A stretch of 64,000 bases of DNA, taken from Membranipora membranacea (Eukaryota > Bryozoa > Gymnolaemata > Cheilostomatida > Membraniporidae). The notes under the pieces were generated by a model. It had not been told where the DNA came from. It ran no database searches and saw only the letters and a program-made list of their open reading frames with translations. Location of the stretch: contig OU612066.1 in assembly GCA_914767715.1 (NCBI GenBank), positions 19,814,283-19,878,282 on the forward strand, given 5' to 3'. The position numbers and the translations under genes were made by a program. Below are positions 1-12,290 of this stretch, piece by piece. How positions within the stretch are numbered: position 1 is the stretch's first letter; each line of letters starts with the position of its first letter.

Positions 1-1975
1 ATTCTCTGTTAACTGGCCCGACATCTTTGATGCTATTGAGAGAACAAAAAGTCAGTAACGGCCCAGAATCAGTGTGTCACTATCAACAGTATACCTATGT
101 AGGATGTGAGGGATCAGTAGATAGAATCAGTGAGGATGGTCAGGTCGAGAAACGTTTCATTTCAATAGATGGGTTCGGTAGTAGTGTAACTGTGTATGAT
201 GATAGACTGTACGTGCTTGTGGGTAAAAGGTGTGAGAATTTCAAAATTCAACAGCTTGAGCTGTCTGGTGAACTTATACAAAGCTGGGTATTTCCTATTC
301 AATACGTCGATTGCAGCAAGCACTGTATTGTAAACCAAAAAATCATCATCCCAGACCTGTTTAAAGGACAGATGTTAGTATATACCATTGACGGCAATAT
401 TGAATTCATACCATGTGGTTCATGCACTGGTGAATGTACAGCGATGGCTACCATAGGTGATAACTCTGTAGTTGTGACTGTTGGGAATACTAATACAGTA
501 TTTAGGATAAACATAGACACTGGTGAGGTGCTGTGGACATCACAATTTGTAGACAGCCCAGAAGGAGTTGTATGCTATGAGAACAGATATGTACTTGTTA
601 CTTCCCCGAACTCAAACACAACTATATGGATGCTGGATGCTGACACAGGTGACAACAAGTTGATTCAATTAGAGACAATATGAAATGAAGACTATTATAT
701 TGTGACCGTGATTGCCTTTTTCCAACATGTTGTATCAATCATACTGTACTCTACATGATTTTTTCGGCTTGCTAAAGTGAAATTAAATTAAAAAGGTTGG
801 AATTGAATTTGATCAAATTTTTTTTGCATCAAACTTCTCTGTATTTATTTCTCCAAATCACTTAAAAGCCTTGTCACCAGCCCACAAATACTTCAGTGGG
901 CCTTGTAACAAGGCTATAAATTGCTCTAAAATTTTACAATTTGACAATGCAATGATACGATATGTATGCACACAATATAATCTTATAACTTGACGTTTGT
1001 TTTATTTTTTGACAGGATGGTATATCGGTGAGTTGACAGGTAAACACAGGGAACAAGTTATCGGAATATTAGATATGGATATATCTGGTGATACTCTCAT
1101 CGTTGCTAATTATAGCGAAGGTTGGCTTGAATATTATCAGCTAATCTGAGAAGCTGATAAAATTCACCTCTACTATTCTGTAGATGCACATTTTATTATA
1201 TATACACTCAGCCAAATCATTTCTCCAACTGTAGGCCTGGCAAAGCAAGGGGACACCAGAGATATCTTTTCTTATTTATATACATAATATACTCCCGATG
1301 ACTCAGTTATAAGTGGTTGTATTCGCTCAGTACTCATATTACACAATGGACAATCGTATTTGAAGATAGTAATGGTATACTGGTCCGTTCTTACTATGCA
1401 ACACAACCTGAAAGGCCTCCACTGTATCATACCTTGTTACATACATCAGTAAACTCACAGGTGGGTTGTCTAGCTGGGAAATTGTAGATCTCATCTTACA
1501 AACCAAGCTAGAGGGGCAATTCATCTCAAGGACCAAAATCCTAGTTAGTTTAAGATGCAGTGGTTGATATTTTTGTGTGTCAACTGACCTGTGGCCTACT
1601 CAAAAGGCCACATCAAAAACATAACTCAGTTATAATTTCTAATGCATACTTATAATACTACAATATACTTTTTTTACATTCTACAACATATTTTTCTTCA
1701 ATTCACCTATTTTTACTTAAACCATATTAATGTTTAAACATTTAGTCCTGGATATTATTCATGATCATGATACAAGGTCATATAGGTCGCATAGGATGTG
1801 GTAACATTCACACTGAGTGTGTAACCTTTATATGGTGGACATTTACGAGCAGATTAGAATCAATTGGTATCTTACTGTAAGCTCCTCAGTTTACAAGAAT
1901 ATATTCAACTAGTCTATAGTGGTCATGTCTTGTCTTCTGTATAGGGACTGAGTAGTCCCTTCCAAGGTACACGTT
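1..1975. repeat. Left arm of inverted duplication (partner about 50,455-52,620)
   Basis: The TRIM-like 3' exons, their intron and about 800 bases of 3' flank reappear in reverse complement at the right. Matches visible by eye include the flank with the GTAGGCCTGGCAA motif near 1,232 (partner near 51,350), the ATGATCATGATACAAGGTCAT block near 1,760 (partner near 50,665) and the ACGAGCAGATTAG block near 1,846 (partner near 50,570). Similarity fades near 1,975. The arm continues past the left edge of the window. Confidence 0.8.
3..1149 (+). CDS. TRIM-like beta-propeller gene, 3' two exons (5' end outside window)
   Basis: Two exons, <3..648 and 1016..1149, read in one frame across a GT..AG intron (donor after GACACAG at 648, acceptor TTTTTGACAG at 1015) to a TGA. 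The predicted segment of about 260 residues carries repeated beta-propeller-like strands, such as YTYVGCEGSVDRIS, YDDRLYVLVG and ENRYVLVTSPNSNTTIWML, ending WLEYYQLI. A near-identical region lies at the 3' end of a minus-strand gene at 51,441-55,315 that carries a B-box and coiled coil, so this is the C-terminal half of a TRIM-like protein, probably a substrate-binding propeller. That function is inference from architecture. This copy is open throughout, unlike its mirror copy. The upstream exons lie left of the window. Confidence 0.72.
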
Positions 1976-3455
1976 AGTGCTGTAAATATTCTTATTTGGC
2001 TGGTGATCCCTCGATTCTGATTTTGGCATCGATTTTTTCGATTTTCGATTTTAGGTATTGATATATGGTTTTACTGATGTGGCCAAGAAGAGAAGCACAG
2101 GGCCCTAAATTAGATATTTGATTCACAGCTGCAAATCATCCAAAGATGTAGTAAAGAAGGCACACTCAGACTTTGACCCCAAAAAGCCATTCGGAACATT
2201 GACATATAGTATAATATTGAAAAAAACCTACTGGATTTTTTGACATGTTAGATTGACATCACCAGACACGGCAGTGATACCAGTAGTGCTGCTGCTCCTG
2301 CCCCTTGACCCCTAAATTGAGCCTGATGCAGCATTCACCCCATACCCATCAATGTCACCAAATGTCTCATCACTGTTGGCTGATGAAATTTTGTACTCAG
2401 AATATTCTTTTGAATGACGCTTGTTCATGGGTGCCCTCATTCTTATTGTAGTATTGGCAGCCTTCTGAGGCTTTTACAGCTTACAGATTTTATACTGCAC
2501 CATGCATTTCAGTTTTAGCATCCAATCTTTCCAATAATATGTCAAAATAGTTCCACATGTTTGATGAATTAGAGGGCATGATGGATAATTAATATATTCT
2601 TCAACTCTAACTGCAGAGTTACAGTATTTATGTCTTGTCTCTTTCTGCTGCTGAAGCCAATGATGCAGCATCATCAAAATAGGCAAAGATCCTTTTCTAA
2701 TCGCTTCCCATAAATACAAACTGACAATATTATCATCACGAAACAGAAATAAGGTTGGGCAAGATTAGCAATGACTATGTATTTTTATAATCTTTGAGAT
2801 GAGTTAGGGAGTGAATTGAAGTGTGATATGTATAATTGTGTCAATGAAAAGAGGAATCGTAAAAACCATATATCTGACCATAGTAACCGGGCCAACCGTG
2901 ACAACGAATTGACGGTTGTGCAATCGACTTCAGCTGTGTGATCGATTAGGTATGCCCGATACACATCAAATCGTGGCAGCACTAGTACAGACCATCGACC
3001 TTATTCGGACAATAAATCAAGTAAAAGCCTGAGTTTAAAAATTAGGTTTAGCCAATATAATATTAGTGAACAAATATATAGATACGCAAGCTCGCAGGAA
3101 GTGCTGCTGACCTGTGTATCTTAAGTTCAGGCAGCCACTGACCTAGGAGTTAAAGTCTCTAACTCCTTGCGTTTGAATGCTCCTCCGGGAAACGACACAG
3201 GATCGGATCATCCACCCATACTTAATGTGAGGGTAACTCCATCTTTACAGCTTAAATCCTGTACAACCGGGGAGTTTGGGACACCTGGTTGTGTGTTTTA
3301 TAATATCATCATACTGATCATAATGAGTGTTGAAAAGTCACAAAAGTTCCCCTTTATTATTTAATGGCAAAACTTCCATATGGCTGGCAAATTTCTAATG
3401 CTGTGACTGGGCGCCATTTCCAGTTTGAACAATGACTAAGTATGTTTGCTATAGG
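1976..3455. other. Non-coding stretch without a recognised gene
   Basis: Only short unrelated open frames occur here and none has a recognisable domain. Near 3,268-3,290 a short motif (ACCGGGGAGTTTGGGACAC) resembles sequence just upstream of the first TRIM-like exon near 55,320-55,340. The stretch may therefore include decayed 5' flank of the B-box copy that follows. Confidence 0.4.
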
Positions 3456-3660
3456 CTCACAACGTTGCTTTTGATGGTCATAAGAGGATAACAATGGATG
3501 AGTATAAAAAGGAATATGGAAGGGTGGAGATAAGACACTGTGAGAAGAATACAGATCAAGTATCTACTGTAGCTTGTAAGAAATGTAATCAGGTGCTCTA
3601 TGCAAGATGTTTGATGAGGGTTAAACCCTGCATAGACTCTAAGTTTTGCAGGCTTTGAGT
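3456..3660 (+). pseudogene. Detached B-box exon copy of the TRIM-like gene
   Basis: The sequence aligns with the B-box exon of the minus-strand TRIM-like gene (54,991-55,198), including the same acceptor context (GCTATAG before GCTCACAACG, against GTTATAG before GCGCACAACT) and the MDEYKKEY start. It preserves HCEKNTDQVSTVACKKCN-like residues, but a later cysteine-pair position reads ALYARCLM instead of EMFCVNCI, losing one zinc ligand. After 3,660 the match stops and no downstream coiled-coil exon follows. I read it as a truncated duplicate of the 5' half of a TRIM-like gene lying downstream of the propeller exons at 3-1149. Confidence 0.65.
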
Positions 3661-5397
3661 AGACTGGGATTCAGTCCAACATCACCAATAATGTAGACAA
3701 TGCCTCATTGCTGGCCTGAATCCCAGGCTATGCGTTGAGATGTTTTCATCTTTGGAGCAGAACAGGTAATTCCAACCTGCCTGCCTGGCTACCATTTCTC
3801 TAAGTAACTTGTTGCTTCTTTTTTCACATAGCATTAGAACTTATCCAAATGATGCTCCGAGAACAATTACGCTGAAATGTGTCATTAGGCATTGATTGAA
3901 AGTTTCTCTCATCTTAGTTTTTATACATCCAAACTTGCAAACTTTCCTCGCTTATCCGTCAATCCCTTGGGGAGTCCGTTGTAGAAGTTTGACATGGAAG
4001 TTATAAAGTAAAATGCTAGTTGCTGTGAAGAGGGAGTTTATTGGTCTGGCAGTGATGTACCATCATATCATTGTATGTTACGACGTAACCCAATATCCCT
4101 TTGCCAAAATCTTATATAAATATATTTGCACCTTAGCTATATTTTTTCCCAATTAGTTTCAAACATACTGAGACCTTATTTCATATCCACCTTCGATCAA
4201 ATTTGCTTTACACCACAGCGCACACCTTTGCTCCGAATAATTAGCTTGCGTTTTTATCCTTATGCCAAGCTGCGACACATTAAGGTTTCAAAAAATGACT
4301 TCAATTTACCTTGTCACATAAAAATCTCTTTCATGCCGAAATACTGGTGTTACGACAGACATACTGCTTAGATCTATACAGCTTGGTTTAAACGGATCTT
4401 GCTTTTATTTGCGACCATTGGAGATCGTAAACACTGGATAACAACAAATAGAAGATTAGCAAACAAATGGAAATTGTGTGTATGTGTGGGCAACAAGTTC
4501 AATACAATACAATTTAACAATAAGGCAAATCATATTAATACAAATACAATACATAAACAAAAATACACATTTCTTATAACATTGCAAATTAATTAATAAC
4601 ACGTTCCAAAACAGTACCTTAGGTGCTTGGACCAGAGTATGTTGTCGAATGTTAGGATTATTATTATGTTCTATTGAGAGAGACAAGCTGTAGCTGGAGC
4701 TGTCTCGAGTTTGAGTCGTGTGTATAACAACTACAACACAATTACATCATTAAGCTTACAGCAGCATATATATCGGCAGTAAATTTACCACATCAAACTT
4801 TGGTGTAGAGCAGCGTGTGTGTGCGAACATATAATATTGATGACATAGCAGCGTTATTCCAATACTCCGTGTAGTTTTAAGTGCATGAAGAAAAATGTAA
4901 TATATATATATCTGTGTAATAACATACCATTCAGAAAAGGTAGAATCCATATCAGTATGTGTATAACTATAAGCGGTTAGCATGAATGATGTGCTTAGTT
5001 GTTACCAAAACCATGGTGTACTGACTTGTACAAATAAAGCCCAGACTTGACTGAGGCTGGTCAAAGAAAAATTGATAATATACTGAAATAAGGCTAACAA
5101 AATGAATAGCCATGTAAACACTCATACACAGCTATTGAATACAATGGGGCGAAAGCTAATCAGCAACAACTGGTTCAGTTTTGTTTGACATTCGCAAGAC
5201 TATTTTTGGCAAAAGACAGTACAGGATCTCCTTATTTTTTAGATCAAAGTGTTTGCATACACACGTACTAACTATATGGTGTCTAGAGAATAATGAGGGA
5301 TAGGTGATTCATTGTTACTTTTTTTCTTTCTTCAACAAGTTATAAAAACGATTGTCTCTATGAACTAAAATGCCTTTCGTTAGCATTGAGGCACAAA
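3661..5397. other. Non-coding stretch, nothing recognised
   Basis: AT-rich sequence with short open frames on both strands (for example 4,126-4,371 and 4,456-4,686) but no domain, no consistent splice structure and no clear terminal repeats. I see no gene. Confidence 0.4.
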
Positions 5398-5908
5398 TAG
5401 ACAGTTTTCTGAGCTCTGATTTATGCCTCAATTCGGAGTTGTCCTCTCTCCAGTTTGGTACTTTTAACCCACGCCGCATAGGAAAAACGTGCTGAAAGAG
5501 GGTTTTCTTGAAAACCGCTGTGTTAGGATAAAATTGATTTTTGATTCAGAATCCGCATCATTGAAAACCCTGTGAGACAGGGTTTCCAAATCATTGGAGG
5601 CTTGAATGTTGATAAATCTTAATTTTAGTGAGGAAGTTCAAGAAAAATTCTGCCAAATGGTCCACAAAACTGGCAGAAATTGATATCATTGACTAACCGA
5701 ATACCAAAAATATTTCCCAAACTATGTCCCTATCAGCTTTCAATGGTGCAGATTCTGAATCAAAAATCCTTTTTATCCTACTTTAAGCGGATTTCAAGAT
5801 AACCCTCTTTTCCGCATGTTTTTCCTATGTGGCGTGGGTTAAAAGTACCAAACTGGAGAGAGGACAACTCCGAATAGAGGCCTAAATCAGAGCTCAGAAA
5901 ACTGTCTA
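5398..5908. mobile_element. Foldback MITE with TIRs of about 190 bp
   Basis: Both ends read TAGACAGTTTTCTGAGCTCT inward. The inverted match runs about 190 bases per side (5,398-5,585 and about 5,725-5,908), leaving only a short loop and no coding capacity. The outermost TA could be a duplicated target dinucleotide, which would suit a TA-targeting DNA transposon. That point is inference, because the TIR itself may include the TA. A single half of the same terminus recurs at 7,153-7,325. Confidence 0.85.
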
Positions 5909-7092
5909 TTGGATTGAAAAATGTTATATAAATTGATCAAAGCTGATCATTACACCCAGTGACAGAAGTGCACAATAAATATTAGTAAGGTTATGAGGTG
6001 GAAAGGTTAGATATATGATCCAGTGACAATTATACTGACCCAAAGATACCCTGCTCTTTGAAATTGCAGGTCGCCAGATTGATAATTTTTCCCCACTGGA
6101 TCACAAACCGCAGGCACTATAACGATCATTCAAGTGTCCCCTCTGTATATCCCTACTCTGTGATGATTTCATTATAATGGCCACATCCAACATTCACTTA
6201 ATTCGGTACAGGCACAGTGCCCTGACTTGTCATCAGCATGATACCTCTATTTTACCTTATCATAACAGACGATAAACATAGCATAACATGTCTATGCCAA
6301 AATGTGTACTGGTGTACCTTAGGTCAATTTATTGCTGTGATGAGCAACATACCTTTACGGTCATTACCTGAAAAAAACCACTGGGCATTACATAAAAAAG
6401 CAAAAAATAATTCAGAGTAGGTTATCGAAAACTATCCCATCAGATACCTTACTACACTGACATGATCCTATGGAAACCCCGTAATTTTAGCTTTCTTGGA
6501 ATAGGAGTTATTCCATTAATTCTGTCATCACTAATGATGTGCTCAATGCTACTGTCTCTTTTCCAAGGGAAGGCAACTTGATGAAAATTGTTTATTTTCA
6601 AAGGCCTGGTAAGTCGCCTATTGTCCGGTGAGCACTTTGCTAGCCTGACTCTCGATATCACCAATACTATCACGTTTTGTTCTGTTTGTTGAAAAAAAAG
6701 TTACATTTAGGTCTTATATAATTTAGTGATTCAATTTAACACAAAAAAGTGGGTTCATCACATACAGGAGTTCTTACAATGATTCATACTATACAGAATT
6801 GTGCCCCCTTTGACTAGAACTTTTTTTATGGCAGTTTCGGTGAGACTTAAACTGCCACCAAGAGTGTGGCAAAGATTATGAGCAGCTGTGGTAGCAGCTT
6901 TGGTCTGATCATAAATGCCGTAACGTAACTGCTAACACTAGGGATACTATTTTGGAAAAACTGGCAGTCCTGCCAGCTCCAAACCATAAATCTTTGGTCA
7001 TAGAAATTCACTTCATTTCACATTGCCTGGATTTTCCCACATGTGCTATTGTTATATACAATTATTCTCAAAAGGTTTGAGAACGAAATGTG
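5909..7092. other. Non-coding stretch between two transposons
   Basis: Only short open frames without recognisable domains (6,238-6,420 on +, 6,452-6,673 on -). No terminal repeats or RNA gene seen. Confidence 0.4.
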
Positions 7093-7152
7093 AACAACAA
7101 GCAAAAATATAACGCAAGCAATGCTGACAATCAACACACTGTCATTGTGCTA

Positions 7153-7325
7153 TAGACAGTTTTCTGACCTCCAATTTGAGGCTAATTTTGGAGTTGCCCG
7201 CTCTCTGGTTTGGTACTTTTAACACACGCAGCATAGGAAAAAGGTACTGAAATGGGGCTTATCTCGAAAACCGCTCATCAGAGGAAAACAACTCCTTTTG
7301 ATTCAGCAACAGCACCCTTGAAAAC
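7153..7325. repeat. Single terminal repeat of the 5.4-kb MITE family
   Basis: This stretch starts TAGACAGTTTTCTGACCTCC and continues through GGTTTGGTACTTTTAACACA and GCATAGGAAAAA to GATTCAGCAACAGCACCCTTGAAAAC, matching the 5,398-5,585 terminus with scattered substitutions. No inverted partner was found up to 10,300, so this is a solo end, or the left end of the THAP transposon with a diverged right end. Confidence 0.65.
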
Positions 7326-7644
7326 TAGTAGGTAGGGGGTTGGGAAAATTCTTTGGGGATCATAGGTATGATTTATATCGATTTTTATTTTGAGAGCTTG
7401 CCACTGAGTTGATAGAACATTTATGACAGGTCTGGGGACACTGGTCCTTACACCTTGTATTTCCGTACTATGATAAGGTTTAAACTTATGGTGATCAATT
7501 ATAGTACACTGTAAACAAAAAGACCGCAAAATAGTTGACATTCCATGAGGTGTATCAATAATTTTTATCTGAACATCATAATAATGAAGTTATCGTTGTG
7601 ATACCTGTAAGAAATATACGCAGCGGTTACAAGACATCACTTAT

Positions 7645-10009
7645 ATGCCTAGAGTTGCATGTGCTGTATTCAGATGCATGAATAATAGGCAAAATCTCAC
7701 AGAGGTCAGACAATCTAAATGTCACATACATGATGCTATAAAACGTAAGTTATATAATTTTTTTAATCCATCTTCCTAAGTAAGTTGAGCTGTGATATTA
7801 AGGTTAGGATACCAACGCTGACCGATTTGGACATGTTGTATATTGTTGGGAAGCTAAGCGAACACAGATTCTGAAAATACTGGTTTCAGCATGACGTCAT
7901 GACGCCGTTGTGTTATATTTTGGCTCTTCTAGGATTTTCCATGTGAGTTGAATTTTAGCCTAAATTATTGGGAGATAAATATGAGGAACCAATAAAATAC
8001 AGATCAATGGTTTAATTGTAATAATGATAGTGATAGATAGCAGGCAGACAAACAAACATCACTGTTTTAATGAGAAATTGCTAACATTTGTTTTAGGTGA
8101 CTGTCCATGTCCTCCACCATACACACATATCCAGTTCCCTAAGGATCAACTAACTCTACGAGAATGGTGTGTCCTCATCAATCGAAAGAGGAAAGATGGA
8201 ACGCTCTGGTTTCCTGCTAAAAGTGATAGGATTTGCTCTGCGCATTTTGTTGATGGCCAGCCAACTCAAGAGAACCTGGAACCATCACTTCTTATGGGTC
8301 ATGAACCTGCTAAGCAGAAACTAGCACATCGTAAAATACCTAGTGATCGCCTGGTTAAAATAATAGCGCCTAAAGCAGAGGCTGCTGTAGTAGCAAAAAA
8401 ACACCTGAAACCACAGCAGGAACAGCTAAGCCGAAATCAGACAGTCAGGTGGAAATTAAACGAGAGATTCAGCCAGACAATGACATAGAAATAGAGGAGG
8501 TCGCTAGGCCAAACCAAAATGTTCTTAATAAAATTAGGCAAAAGCACAAAAAAGGCAACAAAGCTACTAATCATTATCTACAGCTGAAGACCAGAATAAA
8601 ACAGCTCCAACACTTTATTAACCCAAAACATAAGCAGCTTTTTGGCTCGGATAAATCTGTACATATCTACACCTCACTCCCCAACATTGCATCATTCGAT
8701 TCGCTCTGTAAATACAACGCGATTATCAACAGAAGACCCTGACGGAATATTGGGGAATACGGAGGTTCCACAAACAAGTTAAGCTGCCAAATTATACTTT
8801 ATGTGTTGAAGATAAAATTCTCCTAACTCTCATGAAACTGAGATTAGATCTATTACACCAAGACCTCGCCGATAGGTAAGTTCCTAAAGTGATTATCGCT
8901 TGTGAACGTTTTTGTGACATTTTGTTCCACATCAAATTTTAGACTGGTTTAGGAAGTGAGCGTTGAATGGAATTATTTATTGCTACTTGTCATCTTAATT
9001 AAACAGCCTTTACAACTCTCCCCGCCCAAACCACAGCCCTATCAGTATGTCAAACAAAATGAGCAATAAGTTCAGTGCAAAATAGCTCAAAACATGCAAC
9101 CATTGCATCTGTTATCTGTATCATTTTCTATTTGACACAATCAATCAATATCCTGTCACTTTGTCCCCCAGCAGATAAAACAAACATTGCCTATTATTTC
9201 CTTGTAAATAACATTAATAAGCATTGGAATTGCTCTCAATTTTGTAGATTTGGCATAACTGTGAAGAAAGTTTCTGAGATATTTTCTCTGACAGTGAAAC
9301 AGATGGCCAATGCTCTCCATAAACTGGTTGTCTTTTACTCCAAAAAAGAAGTAGCTGAGACTCTGCCAAAGACTTATCAGAGTATGCCTGGTATTAGATG
9401 TATCATTGATTGCTCCGAAATATTTATTCAAAGGCCAAATGACCTACAGTTTCAATCGGCCACTTGGAGCTATTATAAGCATCACAACACAGTCAAATTC
9501 TTGATAGGGATAACACCTCAAGGCAGCATCTGCTTCCTATCTAAGCTGTGGGGGGGGGGGGGCGGGATCGAGCAACAGACAGGTGCCTAGTTGTGAAAAG
9601 TGGGTTTTTGGACTATATAGACAAAGGGGATGTCATTATGGCTGATAGGGGTTTTCAGCTACATGAGGAGTTTTTAATGAGGGAGGCCTCATTGATAATA
9701 CCACCAGGAAAACGCGGGAGTAACCAGATGACTAGAGACAAAGTATTGAAAACTAAGAAAGTTGCAAATAGTCGCATACATGTAGAGAGAGTGATTCAAC
9801 GGCTAAAATGTTTTCGCTTTCTATCACAAAGTGTTTTGATCAGTAATCTGCCACATCTTGATAAAATCCTCATAATATGCTCTGCTATTGTAAACCTCCA
9901 AGAACCCATTGTCAAGTCTTGGTGGAAACTGCATCCGACGAGTAAAGACAGATTTTACTTTTTGTCTCATCTGAGGCATGATATGATATGGATAGCGATG
10001 CATAGATAG
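7645..10009 (+). pseudogene. THAP-domain DDE_Tnp_4 transposase (frameshifted)
   Basis: Three exons fit GT..AG rules: 7645-7744, 8097-8875, 9248-10009. Exon 1 starts MPRVACAVFRC and, with exon 2 (CSAHF, SLLMGHEP), forms a THAP zinc finger. Next come a basic linker, then a HTH_Tnp_4-like helix region (EDKILLTLMKLRLDLL, joined across the intron to RFGITVKKVSEIF), then a DDE_Tnp_4 catalytic core. The acidic triad is visible: D in CIIDCSE (9,408-9,410), D in VIMADRGF (9,644-9,646) and E in RIHVERVI (9,785-9,787). Two defects break it: a frame change near the A-run at about 8,395 and an expanded G-run at about 9,550-9,562 inside the LWGG motif. The enzyme would cut and paste its own DNA element in the nucleus; as read it is inactive unless the homopolymers are miscalled. 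Confidence 0.85.
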
Positions 10010-10959
10010 TGACAGCATCTTTTATATTGTAGTATAATGCTGATTAAACCCAACATAAACATTTGTTACAACTGCATACATCACACTGACCCAACGGCAG
10101 AACTGTAATGACAATAAATAGAGTGTGTTGATTGTCAGCATTTGCTTCAGTTATTTTTTGTTGGTACAGTTCTATTTATCCTCAAAGTCAATGTAGGGAA
10201 TTCGATAGCATTTTGGGAAGATAATTCTTACAAGCAATTCCTTGTTCGTCGCAGACAAAATTTGTTGTGTACTACGGCCGAAGACGAACATGTTTATTAG
10301 TCCTCCTGGGGCATCTGTAAGATCTAACCTAGCTATCCTATGCCAATGGCTGTCCTAATAGTGCGTACTATGGAAAGTATGGCGTGTGTAGTCGCAGCTT
10401 TTAAATAGTTAAATGTTCACATACTAAAAAATTTAAAAGTTCCGTCGCTGATTATTATGGCCCATCACAGTATCTCCGGACTTCCATCGGCAGGTAGTCC
10501 CCCCCCCCCACCCATTTTCATCAATGATAAAACCATCCGAATATTCTAAGAGGCTGCATTTCCTTCTCTAGTTTATACTCACACGGCTAGCTGTGAGTGT
10601 GCGGAGGGTGAGAGACTGTCACTGCTATTTTGACTCTGTTGAGCTGAAGGGTCTGGCTTAGCTTGAAAGAGCTGCATCCCGATAATCAGCAGCTTGGTAC
10701 AGTAACTGCGGGTTAATGAGATCCAATACCAAGTTCCAAATTTAGTGCATCCTGTGGCTTATAAGAAAAGCCTACAAAATATATGGCTTTGATGTGTTGT
10801 GGTGGATGAAAAAATTACCCCGATGTCCAGCTTTATATTATTAAATCCTCATCTATCTTCATCTTTATTCTTTATCCTCATTTTCAAATAGCTGAATGAG
10901 TGTTTTGGCTTGTTTAAACGGTGCAAACTCTGGCGGGATCGCTGATAGAGGGTACCCGG

Positions 10960-11190
10960 CCATAATGCCATGTTCAAAATGCCAGTGACATAATGCCATT
11001 GCCATAATGCCATGGCCATAATGACATGGGTGATAATACCACTGAACACTATACCAATGCCAAAATACCAGTTGAACAAAACGCCAGTTGTGTCAAAATA
11101 CCAGTGGATATAAAGCCAGATTGGACATAATACCATTTGGGACAACATACCATATCCCAAAATACCGTTGCCATAATGCCAAAATTTGTA
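10960..11190. repeat. Irregular ATAATGCCA / AAATACCAGT repeat
   Basis: About 15 variants of the theme CATAATGCCA, AAAATACCAGT or AATACCA follow each other at uneven spacing of roughly 10 to 25 bases. Examples: GCCATAATGCCATG, GACATAATGCCATTGCC, CAAAATACCAGTTG. Period and spacing drift, so it is a degenerate satellite-like array, not a clean microsatellite. Confidence 0.7.
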
Positions 11191-12065
11191 ACCAAAGGAG
11201 ATCAAGCCACGCTGTATTTTTTGTGTGTGTTACCTCCATTACAGCTGCGAGTTGCTCGGTGAGAGTAGGAGTTGCCTCAGCTGTTTAGAGCCGTCAACTC
11301 CACTGTGCAAGTCATAAATTTTCTGCGTTCAACTTCGATGATATCTGGGGTTTGTTGGGGTCCACAAACTGAGAGCTAGTGACTTGTAACAAATATTTCC
11401 CAACTATTCTCTATAATAATATGACAATTACTCTGGATTATTATATTATGAACTTTATTAACCTCCGATCAATGCATGAAGCAAATAAGACCATGTGAAA
11501 ACAACAAAAAATAAAGGAAGCAATAAGAAGGCATTCACGTATTTATGCGTATTTATAAAATAGGCTTTTTCTGCAAAGAGCTGTGCTGGATTTAGGGAGG
11601 GTCGTGGTTTAATGATGGTGCATGTCATTTGTTGCTAGGTGATGTAGATGATGGTGATTTGGATGGCTGGCGTTTTTTCTCACATTATTGACATACTTTA
11701 GGCAGCATATGTCCAGATAAACACTTAGTTCTGTTGAATTTAATGCTGCAAGACGCTCATCATAATTTCTACCCATGGCAAAATAACCCTGAGGCATAAC
11801 TTCTGTAGTCTTTCAAGAATCTCCTTGTCCCCTTTCGACAAGTATGAAGTGAATTTACAGAGCCGTTTCGTCAAGATGTGGTGTTACTAGGCAAAGTGCA
11901 ACTAAACTTCTTTTGATTCCATATGTTCAACACAAAAATTCACTGGTTTAACTATGATAAACCACCAAAGTTGCCTTCTACCTGTAATAGTCTGTATGAA
12001 ATGCACAGGACACAAAACTATGTTCTATTTACTATGGAAAATCTGACGTGGGCCAATTACCCCAT

Positions 12066-12290
12066 GGTACACACGGCAACGCTCTGGCGCATCCGCTCTA
12101 GCTCATCGGCTCGCTCGCTCGGCAAGCTAGTGCCGGGCAAGCCCTTCAGCGCTCACGATGCTCTGAATGTTTAAGATAATACTCCCAAGTCTGGAAACTC
12201 AGAAAACCGGAGCCAAACATAGTACATACGGCAACGTTCTGGCGCACCCGCTCTTGCTATCTGGCTCGTTCGCTCGGGGCGAGCGCGCGA
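12066..12290 (+). repeat. GC-rich direct repeat pair
   Basis: Two copies of about 75 bases (12,066-12,140 and 12,219-12,290) share ACGGCAACGYTCTGGCGCA, then CCGCTCT and a GGCTCGYTCGCTCGG run. They are clearly GC-richer than the surroundings, with about 80 bases of unrelated sequence between. No coding signal is evident. Confidence 0.65.

Larger units (their letters stand above)
7093..10269 (+). mobile_element. TIR transposon (copy D) carrying a THAP/DDE transposase
   Basis: The right end (about 10,125-10,269) matches the right TIR of copies A and B: it runs through TGTTGATTGTCAGCATTTG and TTGGTACAG to the terminal CAAAATTTGTTGTG. The left end (7,093-7,152) keeps only the inner TIR part (ACAACAAGCAAAAATATAAC to GTCATTGTGCTAT) and lacks the outermost ~130 bases. 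Between them lie one end of the 5.4-kb MITE type (7,153-7,325) and a THAP plus DDE gene. Either the transposase is native to this family, or a second transposon nested inside it. A weak possible inner TIR (CAGTT.TCTG.C at 7,156 and, inverted, near 10,107) favours nesting. Confidence 0.6.

Noticed and set aside
27-683. Single-exon gene ending at the TGA at 683
   Set aside because: The donor at 648/649 and acceptor at 1015 give a longer product whose end is also conserved in the right-hand copy.
10849-11205. Minus-strand frame rich in W, Y, G (YGNGILGYGM)
   Set aside because: Translation of the ATAATGCCA repeat; low-complexity and unspliced.
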